This document shows positions 54,801-64,000 of a DNA stretch of 64,000 bases, piece after piece. The notes beneath the pieces were generated by a model, which worked only from the letters and a program-made list of their open reading frames with translations, searched no databases and was not told where the DNA came from. The stretch's first letter is position 1, and each line of letters starts with the position of its first letter. A program made the translations under genes and the position numbers. This DNA comes from Paraphaeosphaeria minitans (Eukaryota > Ascomycota > Dothideomycetes > Pleosporales > Didymosphaeriaceae), in the NCBI GenBank assembly GCA_015832175.1, contig WJXW01000006.1, forward strand, positions 1,798,001-1,862,000. Direction: 5' to 3'.

Positions 54801-55039
54801 ATGGTGGCTCGACTACGCCGAAACAACAGCAAGCCGCAATGCTGGACCCCGCCGCGGCTAACACGATGCTGGATCCGTCGACAAGCCCAGGAAAGTCCAG
54901 TCGGACCGGAAAGCTAAAGAGCTTTTTCAGAAGAAAGTCGGGCAGAGCGGCCGACTCAGACAAACAGCTTTCGAGCCATGGAAGCTCTTCTCAATTGCCG
55001 ACCAGTGATCCTGGACGATCTGTGAACAGCGACGAATGA
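51880..55039 (+). CDS. PDE2: 3',5'-cyclic-nucleotide phosphodiesterase (high-affinity cAMP type, PDEase I)
   Basis: Four exons, 51880-52081, 52139-52999, 53051-53646 and 53693-55039, give 1001 aa. The N-terminal part looks like a degenerate response-regulator-type fold (VVLIDLPYD, VVVLSGLDREW). The HD-type catalytic domain spans about residues 290-620: EFVLYHNFRHVIDVLQAL, SAIGHDVGHPGVNNAFLV, LIKCADISNVARKFQTAARW and QIGFINIFARPLFEAV, with the metal-binding His/Asp set complete. The last 350 residues are Ser/Pro-rich and probably regulatory. It hydrolyses cAMP to AMP and so damps PKA signalling. Its 5' region is full of tandem repeats. Confidence 0.94.
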
Positions 55040-55789
55040 CACCATCGGCGCACTTTTGATTCTACACCCCTCACTATAGACGCTCGATCGACACTCCACA
55101 GCGTGCGCCAGGAAAGCTCGGACACCTTGGAACGACGTTTGCAGTAAAGGTGTTCGTGTACCCTGCACCCACTGTGCTTCACTTTAGCGATATCCCTGCT
55201 CTTCTCTCGGATGCACTGCCAGCAAAAGCAACCTTTCATTTTTTTTCCTTCCCAATAATGTGGTTTCTTCTACACAAGACTTTTCTTACATCAAAATCTC
55301 CTTGCTTTGGTCTTTACGCACGATGTTACGGAAGCAACGAAACGCTCCCAACAATGTACTTTTTACTGGTCAGATTCGTCGACGGCGGCCTTCGGGTGAG
55401 TTTCCTGACGAATCCTTCTCTTCTACTTGAATGCTCGCCTCTCGTTCGATATACCTCGCATTTTCTTCTTGAAGCATCATCATTCGAGGACTTCATCGCG
55501 TGCGGTCGCTCCGCTTTCATTTGTTGGTTGCGCCATGACAGTCTGGTGGGAATGGTGCAAGCTTAGTCACGCTGCAAGTTGCGTTGTCGCATCCTCTGTT
55601 GGCGGTAAGTCTTCATGCGGCGTGGGACCTGCTCTGTGTCAGCGCGGGTGAGACTTGGGACAAAAAGGACGGCAACCTTTATCTACGCTGGGGCTATTTC
55701 AGTTCTCTCACGGTATGGAAAACGCTACGAGGAGCGAGCACTCCTGTGTTTCGAATGCGGTTCGGGGTTCGCGAGGAGGTTTGTTTGTT

Positions 55790-55833
55790 GGGGGGAGGGG
55801 AGGGGAGGGGAGGGGAGGGGAGGGGAGGGGAGG
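55790..55833 (+). repeat. (GGGGA)n run, potential G-quadruplex
   Basis: About eight GGGGA units in a row on the plus strand; each G4 tract is separated by a single A. Confidence 0.95.
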
Positions 55834-56312
55834 CGGGGAGTGAGACTCGGTTGATGGGACGAAGGCGGCGATGGAGCTGCGTTGCTACGACTGACACTAT
55901 GTAATGAATGTATTTCCACCCAATCCACCTCGGCGCTGCGCTCTCCCTGTCCGCTTTTCCGCCCACCGTGAAGGGCGATCCTCGCGGAAACTTGCATGGT
56001 CGCAGTGTCTAGCTCGAAACCCACTTGGGCACGTCACCGAACGTGTGTCTGCACGTGGGCACCAGGCGTTGTTAGGTAGGTACTTTACTTGTTGTCGTTG
56101 TTCCCCGAGCATGGAAGCTGGGACGGGGATCGAGCACGTGCCTAGGTACTGTACCTAGGTACCGTACCTAAACTACCGTACCGTACCTAGGCTAAGCTAG
56201 GCCCCCACCGTGCAGTACCGTATGACCCGGAGCGCGCTCCACGTACATCCTCATGTCGTGATGGTGATCGCAATTCCGGTCCGCTCGCTTCCGTGGCGTG
56301 TAGGTAGGCGTA

Positions 56313-56759
56313 CGGTATGAGATCGCGGGCATACCTTTAAGTAATCCCGGGCATACCTGCAACCGAGTTGGGCGTAGTTTTCTGCAGGCCAAGGCGCCAT
56401 CCGATTGACCCTCGTTGCCGCGTAAAATACGCCTGAAATGGGGATTTAATAATAGCTGACTTACAGTAATCTCAATTAAGGCGCAACGCGTAGAGTTTGA
56501 GTATTTTGCATTACTAGCATCGCGCTTATTACCTATACGCGCCTAATTACTATCACTATTATTAGCTATCTATGAAACTAATTAAACGCGCCTATGCTAA
56601 TATCTTCGCAAGTTAGCTATTTTACAACCCCCGTTTTTAACGTATTTTACCTTCTTAAAGGGTGGAGCAGATAGCGCCCTGGCCTGCAGGTAGGCTTAAC
56701 CGAATCCGGTTGCAGGTATGCCCGCGATTACTTAGAGGTATACCCGCGATCTCATACCG
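56313..56759. mobile_element. 447-bp non-autonomous inverted-repeat element (hAT-like MITE)
   Basis: Both ends carry about 90-bp imperfect terminal inverted repeats starting CGGTATGAGATCGCGGG. Within them GCGGGCATACCT-like motifs occur twice per arm, and CTGCAGGCCA marks the inner limit. The 8-bp sequence TAGGCGTA directly flanks both sides (56305-56312 and 56760-56767), a perfect target-site duplication. The core (about 56410-56660) is AT-rich with no open frame. An 8-bp duplication is the hallmark of hAT transposons; the class is inferred from that alone. Confidence 0.85.
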
Positions 56760-57324
56760 TAGGCGTACCTATTCATTGTACGGCAGCAGCACACGATACC
56801 TACCGTAGGTACCTACCGTACCTAACTAGGAGAATTGCAGTCGCCTGCAAAGCCCCCATACCTACCTACCTCCGTGCAGCGCTGCGGCATGCGGGCGGAA
56901 CCATGCTGGCTCCTCTCCGGCCTTGCTGCGCGCGTTACTGTGTAGGTAGGTAGGACTTGGTTGGGAGGGACTGGGACTACGGTGGGTGCTTGGGTCTTTT
57001 GGCGGCGCGGTTGGCAGTGCTCAGGGGGCGAGGTGCGCACTCCGAGGCTCATGCATGCGAGGACGCTGTGGGGCTTTCCTTGGAGGGCGTGAGGGGGTCT
57101 GTGGGCGGTGGCGGGATTTTTGGAGCGTTGGCATTGGTACGTCGGGTTGGGCTGGGAATAGGTGGTGCGGGCGTGCTCGGGTGGGTGGGATGGGATGGGG
57201 GATTATATAGAGTAGGGGATGCGCGCCTGATGGGTCGGTGTGCGTGTGTGCGCTTCTGTCGACTTTGTTGTTGTTGTTGTTACCAGGGCCAAGATAGGTA
57301 CTCGTGGTTGGACTTTTAGGTATC

Positions 57325-59045
57325 ATGCGTGGTATGCGTCGAGCTGTTGTTTGCGCTGCGGTCGCGGCGTTGGGAGCGACTGTGGGCGCGGATACGTGCG
57401 CGAGCGTGGCGGCGACCTCGTCGATTCAAATCAAGAAACAGCTGGATATCGGGTATGCTACTGAGCAAGCAAACTACTGGAGTGAGTACGCCACCTAATC
57501 CATCCCAGGAGTGTATTTCTGGCGGAAGAAAGATGCTTTTCTCGCTAGGCGAAGATGTGCATGAAGTACCTATGTATCAGACCCTACTGTTTTGCCTTCA
57601 ACTGACTTGGCGAGTGGAAAGGCACGGCATGCGGAGCACTGAAACCGAGTTGCCAACTGTACCCTACGACTGCGGACGAAGTCGCCGCCATCGTGCGCAT
57701 CCTCAACGCCAACAACGAAACCTTTGCGGTGAAAAGCGGAGGACACAACCCCAACCAAGGCTTCGCGAGTATCGATGGTGGCCCGTTGATCTCCACCCGA
57801 GAACTGAACGAGGTGATATACGATGCTGGAAACGGCGTCGTACGCCTCGGACCCGGCAATGACTGGGAGGATGTTATCAGAGCGTTGGACGGTACCGGTG
57901 TCACGGTCGTTGGAGGACGCATCGGTGATGTCGGGGTTGGCGGGTAAGCTTGGGACGCAAAAGCCTGGAGAGGCTTGCTGACCTGGAGTAGGCTTGTACT
58001 CGGCGGCGGGCTGAGCTTTTTGTCGACGCAATATGGCTGGTCCGCCAACAACGTGGTCGAGTATGAGATTGTGCTGGCAAATGCATCGATCGTGACGGCG
58101 TCGGAGAGCCACAATGCAGACCTCTGGAAAGCGTTGAAGGGCGGGATTAACAACTACGGCATCGTTACGGCATATACATTTAAGGCCCACCCACAGGGAC
58201 AGGTGAGCCCTTCGACGTTCAGTACCCCATTCCTGCTCTGACTGCGATAGGTATGGGGAGGCAACATCGCCTACACTGCAGACAGATCTGCAGAGATCTT
58301 AGCTGCAGTACGAGACTTTACAGAGTACTACCCCGATGACAAGGCCGGAATCATCATGACCGCCGAACTGACGCAGTTTGGAGCGCTCGATATCTGGTTG
58401 ATGTTCCTGTTCTACGACGGACCGACACCCCCTGACGGCGTGTTCAACAACTTCACCGCCATCGCACACTTGTCGGATGATACCAAGTCCCGGAGCTACT
58501 CAGACCTGTTGACGCATAACGACTTTGGCGTCATCAAGACGGAAATCTACACAATCGCGACTGAGATGATTCCGTTGCCGAGCGCCAACGTGGGTGCTGA
58601 CTTCTTAGGGGCGATTTACGATAACTGGAGGAACACCACCGAGTCTGTGATCGATGCTGCCGGGCTCGTTGGGTCGGTCGCTTTCCAACCGATCCCCAAG
58701 AGGCTTGCTCGCAAAGCAAAGGAGGCTGGTGGAGACATGATCGATCTAGATGATGATATCGACCGCATCATCTTGGAGTTCGACTTGTCGTGGTTGTCGC
58801 CGCTCGACAGCGATAGGATGGACGTTGCAACCCAGAAGTTTTATACCGGGTCCAAGGACTTGGTTGAGCAGTATCAGGCCGACGAAAGGCTACCCGGTGG
58901 ATACTTGCCGCTGTTTGCAAACGATGCCTATTATCGGCAGGATTATTTTGGAAGGCTCAGGACTGCGGAATTTGCGCGAACGGTTCGCGATGCAGTTGAT
59001 CCGTCCGGGTTCTTTGCGAGCCGCACAGGAGGCTGGAAACCGTGA
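57325..59045 (+). CDS. Secreted FAD-linked oxidoreductase (berberine-bridge / PCMH type)
   Basis: Four exons, 57325-57481, 57622-57943, 57992-58202 and 58251-59045, give 494 aa. The N-terminus is a signal peptide (RRAVVCAAVAALGATVGA). The FAD-binding PCMH domain has CGALKPSC, AAIVRILNANNETFAVKSGG with the His of SGGHNP as likely covalent flavin site, then GGRIGDVGVGGLVLGGGLSF. The usual second attachment Cys after the GGG motif is not present (GGGLSFLSTQYG), so a single covalent bond is expected. The C-terminal BBE-like end reads YRQDYFGRLRTAEFARTVRD then DPSGFFASRTGG. Such enzymes oxidise sugars, alcohols or secondary-metabolite intermediates with O2. The substrate is unknown and no biosynthetic cluster is visible. 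Confidence 0.92.
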
Positions 59046-60550
59046 GTGCTGCTGGGCGTTGATTTGCCAATGAGGCGAACTCCTGCAGGTCCGTAGTAAC
59101 AACCTTGATCATGTCTCGGCATGCATCTTTTATCGATTGTGAGGGCTCGGATGCCGATGGCGAGGCTTGAGTGAGGCTATGTCGACATCCGCTTTGGCGG
59201 GGGTTGCGTGAACGGCTGTGCGAGAGAAGAGACTCGTGGGATGGCACCCAACCAGGAGCCAGAGTGCATTTGAATCGTGTCGTACCTGGAAATGCTGGCG
59301 GCCCGCGTGGAGACACATGCGGGAGCTTAGAATAGATGCTGTCATGTCTGGGAGGGCTTCTGGCTACCTAGGTATGCCCTAGGGAGGTAGGTAGGTACCG
59401 TGGGTAGGTATTCCTGCCAGCTGGGCGGCTTGGCCCACACCTCCACCAGACAGTGGACCCAGCAAGCTCGAGGCACGCGTGCGAGCTTCAACGTCGCGCC
59501 ATCTCGTGTGGAGCAAGAGTACCTTGTGTGTCTCCAGTGTCGTCGTTGTTGTCGTCCCCGTCTGCCTACCAAGCGCTACATGTGGTCTTCTCATTCGAAG
59601 CACGTGCGGCGCGACCCCAACGTCGACCGCGCCGTCTTCAAGGCCCGTCGATCTGTTTCGAAACAGCCGCTCCGTTGTTACTCTGCGCTTAGCAAGGCGA
59701 CAAGGCGACGAGGCTCCGCTCTGTGTGCCGTTGGCGCTGTCATCGACCGTCTCGCGCAGCCCGGCGCATGCTATTCTGTCCCCCCTCCAGCGCCCCTACC
59801 TACCTACGCTCTGGCTCCTGTACAACTCTCACCACCTGCATGCCCTTCCAGAATGGCTTGCTTACCACGGATGCCAGAGACTCGCTGCAGGTCCGCGCTG
59901 CAGTGCTCAGCCCTACCGCAAATGGGACCATTCCCTGCTCGTGGCCACCAGGCCTGTCTGTAGCGATCCTATCACTGCGAGGTGCGACTAAGCGCCCACC
60001 ACCCTCACGGCTGCACCTCACTGCGCAAAATTAGAATAGGTACGCCCAGCCGCACAGGAAAGCATTCTCAAACAGGCGCTTCTTTCTCCCCCAGGTCCCT
60101 CCCTTGTTCCGCATACGGAACGGCTCAGACGCCTGCCAGGCCAGTTTGTGGACCACTCCACGTCTTTTGGGAGAGGCGCCAATGCCATGACCGCAGTTTC
60201 ACCATCATCTGGCGATTACTCTAACAGATCCCTGTGTCAGATAATTCTCCGGGCGGCCTGTGTGGCCTTTGTTTAGATGCACACAACGGCTGCGGCTCTG
60301 ATATAAAGTCACGGCGGTGCCTTAGCCTTGGGGCTCTTCAGATACCCAACCCCAACATACCCACAAGCTCTTATTCCTTCATTTCCTTGCTGTCTCGACT
60401 GTCTCCTACCTTTCGTTCCAGCATCACTTTCGTTCCGCTATCCTAATCCTAATACCCTTCTCCTCTCACTTCAGCCTCTCAGTCACACCTCCTCCATTCG
60501 CTGTCCCATCCTCTATCCATATCTATTCTCTCTCGTTTCTCCGTTTTCCC
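59046..60550. other. Intergenic, long upstream region of the Myb-like gene
   Basis: About 1.5 kb. Several open frames up to 187 codons exist but show no domain and overlap each other. The last 200 bp are CT-rich, typical of fungal 5' leaders. Confidence 0.45.
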
Positions 60551-61354
60551 ATGATTGCAAACATGCCAAAGGCCGGAAAAGTCTCGTCGGTTCACCGCAA
60601 TTCGATCTTCACTGCATCAGCTGCGGGAGGTGGAGCGCGGAGTTCCTCATGGTCTCAGAGCGACGATGAGACCTTAATCAAGGCACGCGCTCAAGGATTG
60701 AACTGGAACCAAATCGCCCCAAAGCACTTCCCTTCGAAATCTGCGAATGCTTGCCGCAAGAGGCATGAGCGCTTGATGGAGAAGCAGAATGCCGAGCAGT
60801 GGGATGGAGTCAGGCTAGATATCTTGGCCGAGGCCTACATGGAGGTTAGAAGTGAAATGTGGAAAATCTTGGGTGCCAAAGTAAACGAGAAGTGGCAACT
60901 TGTCGAACAAAAGGTATGTTCAAGCATGCCTCCAGCTTTGAGTATATTGAAACGCTCAACTGTCTTCTCACAAACACATTCGATGAGCTGACATACTGCA
61001 CAGTGCATGGAGAAGGGATTGAAAAACCTCACACAAGCGTCCCGCCAGGCGCAGAGGAAGCAGGGTACATACGATATCAACCATGAAGACAGTGGAGTTG
61101 GCATTTCTGACCTGGACGAAGACTCGAACGAGAATCCTTCGCCGGTGCTGACAGACACGTCCAAACAGTTGCCACTGGTCTACCAGCAGCAGCAACAACA
61201 ACCCACGGCCTTCCAACACCACCAAACACGAGTGCCTTCGATCCACTCGATTCTGCAGCACACACAACACCTCCAGCAGCCGCAGTCTATGTTGCAACAA
61301 CAGCCCATGGGCCAGCACACCATGGGATTCACCTCCGCATACCAACAACATTAA
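60551..61354 (+). CDS. Myb/SANT-like DNA-binding protein with Gln/His-rich tail
   Basis: Two exons, 60551-60913 and 61004-61354, give 237 aa; an alternative start at 60563 would remove four residues. A Myb-like helix-turn-helix lies at about residues 30-76: SSWSQSDDETLIKARAQGLN, WNQIAPKHFPSKSANACRKR, HERLMEKQ. The middle is helical (LAEAYMEVRSEMWKILGAKV). The C-terminus is Gln/His-rich (YQQQQQQP, LQHTQHLQQPQSMLQQQ). Small proteins of this kind in ascomycetes act as nuclear regulators. The specific role is unknown. Confidence 0.88.
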
Positions 61355-62841
61355 GCGGCACTGCTACGTCCTCGGACACTTTTTGTCTCTCTCTTTTTCA
61401 TTAGCTTCGGCTTTCTTCAACTTCTTCCCTTTCGTTGTTACTGTCGATCTTCACGACCTCACGATCTCTCAATTTCTCTTTCCTGATATACCTTGTACTA
61501 CCCATACCACGCTCCTTGAAGGGACGAACTAGCATGATGGCAAACTCGGTCCCATCCTTACCACGTATACATACCTAGAGGGTGGGCTGGGCTTTTTCTT
61601 CTTATCATCTCTATGTTTCCATCTCTTTGTTTCTTGTTTATTCTCACTTGTAATTGGGTAGGGATTTTTACGGACATTCTCTGTTTTAGCACCACGAAGG
61701 AACGCACGCATAGCATTGGACAGGGGCATGGTATTCGGCGTTCCACTTCGCATCACTATCATTAAAAGAGATATCACGAAAGGCGGGGCAGAGCAGGGCG
61801 CAGGAGCGCATTCAAGATTTTCATATCCACATTTCCTAGCTTTCCTTACTTTCGACTATCTCTTTGGTCTTGAATTTCTATATTTCATTATTTTCTTATC
61901 ACTAGCATCATCTGCATCGGAGAGGAGTAAGCGTGCTTTCTGCATTATGATAGATGCCACCATTATGGGATAGGCCTCGTTGGCAAGGCCTGTTTGGCCG
62001 AGAGATACCCAAGTTCGAGAAGACTGAGGAGAGTTAATGGAAGAGGTCCAATGTCTTTCGTATACTAAAATGCCCATTTGAGATTTGTGGCCCTTTCAAG
62101 TCTACACAAAGGATCAGCGCTGTGCAAGATTCCCTTGATACTACGTCTTGCCTTCTCAGGTTCCGTGTACGTACCGGTCGCTTTACGCGCCCGCGGGTCG
62201 TTTCAAGCTACAACAATACACTCCTACACGACAGGGCTTTCGACAGGGAGGCTATTGGGAGCTATGTCATGGTTCGTACGCATTTGCCATATGAGGTCTG
62301 GCCGCAACTCGGCTTACATTACGCCCATGATCTGTGCGAGCACTGTAACTCTAAGGCGTCCCACTGGATTCCCTTGTGTACCTGCATGAGACCACGAATC
62401 GCGGCCCGTAGCCTACGTCTTGGCCGATCGGTACTCAGTCCTCATCTGTAGTCAGACCAACTGTGCCAGCTTCCCGCAGATCGTACGACAGGAGGCTTCG
62501 CGGCCCTTCTTTCTCAGCAGAGCCTCCTTGGACTGGTCAGATGCCATCCGTCCCCCCGTCGTCCGGTCCTGAAACATCCAAAATCAATAAGTCGTGCATA
62601 CATCAGACCAGAAGGACTCCCACGTTGCCCGTGCCGCAAAAGCCGCAATGTGCACCCCGCGCTAAAAATAGTGTTTCACCCCACGATTGCGGGACAGAGC
62701 GGCAACGTGGATGCAGATCGTGCGCTACGTCCAAAGCGGCTTAGGCTGGTCACTTTGCCCATCGATGACCTAACCAGTCGACTGTCGCCAGTGTGCTCCG
62801 CCTCCAGCGCCCTCTGCGACCATGGGAGAAGCACACGAGCA
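61355..62841. other. Intergenic, no gene seen
   Basis: About 1.5 kb between the Myb-like gene and the sirtuin gene. T-rich sequence to about 62000 fits a long 3' UTR. The rest is presumed promoter. Confidence 0.4.
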
Positions 62842-64000
62842 ATGCCCCCGGTTCGTGCCCCTCTCTTGCGCATCCCCTATACCTCCCCGCTGCCCGCACC
62901 CACGATAATCCCGTCCAGCGCAGGCACAGCCTCAGGCGCTATCGCTGCCCTCGCCGAGTTTCTGCGCCGTTCCGAGCGCGTGTTGTCGCGACATGGACAG
63001 GATGGGAGGACGCTGCTGCTCACGGGCGCCGGCATCTCAGTCGCATCCGGCCTGGCCGACTACAGAGGGACGAAGGGGACGTACACGCTGAACAAGACGT
63101 ACCGGCCCATCTACTACAATGAATTCTGCGAGAACCATGAGATGCGCAAGCGATACTGGGCAAGGAGTTTCTTGGGATGGACAAACATGCTGAGGGCGCG
63201 GCCTAATGCGGGACACGAGGCCGTCGCAAAGCTGGGGGAGCTGGGCATTGTGCGCAGTGTCATCACGCAAAGTACGTCTATGCCCACCTCCACCCTGCCA
63301 AGATGCAGTTTCTGGGCTGGAAGGGACGAGGACGAGGACGAGGATGCTTGAAACGGAAACTGACCGCCACCAGACGTCGACAGCTTCCATCCACAAGCGC
63401 ACCCATCGCTACCTACCATCGAGCTGCACGGCTACCTCCGCACCCTGACTTGCCTCACTTGCAAGAGCGACTACTCCCGCAACGACTTCCAAACCGATCT
63501 CGCGCGTCTGAACCCCGCATGGGCGACGTTTCTGCAAGCGGTGCTCGCTACCGGTGCTCTCGACACCGAGAACCCAGACGAGCGGCGGAAGCGTGGCTTG
63601 AAGTCCAATCCCGACGGCGACGTCGACATCCCCGGCGTGCCATACACGACATTCAGATACCCCGCATGCCCAACCTGTCTTCAGAAAGGAGAGCACGGCG
63701 TGGGTGTGGACACTGATGGCGGGTGGAAGGAAGGAAGCACGGGAGGCGTGCTGAAGCCCAGCGTTGTCATGTTCGGCGAGAGCATCCCTTCCGAGAGGAA
63801 GAACGCCGCCGAGCAGGCGGTCAACGACGCGGAGAGGATACTAGTTATTGGAAGCAGCTTGGCTACGTACTCTGCGTGGCGGCTGGTCAAACATGCAAAG
63901 GAGCTGAAGAAGCCGATTGGAATACTGAACATAGGCGGAGTGCGTGGTGAAGATACCTTCTTTGCGGATGTGCAGGAAGGAAATACCGGCAGGAAGGCGG
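62842..64000 (+). CDS. NAD-dependent sirtuin (Sir2 family, SIRT4-like), 3'-truncated by the window
   Basis: Two exons are seen, 62842-63271 and 63374 onward, still open at 64000 (352 residues visible). NAD-binding motifs: LLTGAGISVASGLADYRG and, across the intron, VITQNVDSFH. The catalytic His is in IELHGYL. Zinc ligands come as CLTCK and CPTCL pairs. Later KPSVVMFGESIP and VIGSSLATYSAWRLVKHAK complete the Rossmann part. The spacing and GSSLATYSA form resemble class II (SIRT4-type) sirtuins, often mitochondrial. The N-terminus (MPPVRAPLLRIPYTSPL) could be a targeting peptide. The activity (deacylase, lipoamidase or ADP-ribosyltransferase) cannot be told from sequence. Confidence 0.92.

Larger units (their letters stand above)
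55040..57324. other. Intergenic, with G-rich repeat and a transposon-like element
   Basis: About 2.3 kb without a supported gene. Holds the PDE2 3' UTR, a G-rich pentanucleotide run, CCTA/GTAC-rich palindromic sequence near 56135-56200 and the inverted-repeat element at 56313-56759. Confidence 0.5.

Noticed and set aside
59400..59991. Overlapping frames of 170-187 codons
   Set aside because: Three frames overlap in GC-rich sequence, none with motifs; typical chance frames.

Overview
The window looks like a nuclear contig of a filamentous ascomycete (Pezizomycotina; most likely Dothideomycetes/Pleosporales, though I cannot fix the species). Genes are compact and carry short GT-AG introns, mostly 45-150 bp, with a few GC-AG introns. 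The families are typical of such fungi: Zn2Cys6 regulator, MCT-type MFS, berberine-bridge-like FAD oxidase, fungal patatin lipase, PMT2, DUF1989. No operons, rRNA genes or convincing tRNAs were seen. All gene models were spliced by eye from reading frame, splice sites and recalled family similarity.

Layout: 1-4.8 kb holds the 3' part of pescadillo/NOP7, an unrecognised 299-aa protein and a five-exon sugar O-acetyltransferase. 5.2-19.8 kb is a housekeeping block: MSH6, a class II aldolase-like protein, an acidic nuclear-type protein, ISD11 (Fe-S biogenesis), SF3a subunit 1/PRP21 and PMT2. 20.6-25.1 kb pairs an MFS monocarboxylate-type transporter with a Zn2Cys6 regulator. 25.7-29.7 kb is a block of broken genes (sulfotransferase-like remnant, YrdC/Sua5-like, an unknown remnant, and an MGMT domain joined to a conserved N-terminal region). 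Several of its stop codons are what C-to-T changes would give. 30.2-34.5 kb has a DUF1989 protein with a large acidic insertion and a secreted repeat protein with six SWGKR sites, a candidate kexin-processed precursor. 35.6-48.8 kb is housekeeping again: QRI7-type t6A enzyme, patatin lipase, TFIIIA, RPB6, S-formylglutathione hydrolase and exportin-T. 48.9-51.9 kb is a minisatellite-rich gap in front of a cAMP phosphodiesterase (51.9-55.0 kb). The last 9 kb carry a 447-bp inverted-repeat element with a perfect 8-bp target duplication, a secreted FAD oxidase, a Myb-like protein and the 5' part of a SIRT4-like sirtuin.

The most unusual items are the SWGKR repeat precursor, a previously unnamed (to me) family of about 95-bp inverted-repeat elements with one copy accounting for the extra length of an intron in the Zn2Cys6 gene, the decayed-gene block with C-to-T style stops, and the hAT-like miniature element at 56.3 kb. 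Functional links between neighbours are weak. The plausible ones are the transporter/regulator pair and the divergent TFIIIA-RPB6 promoter.
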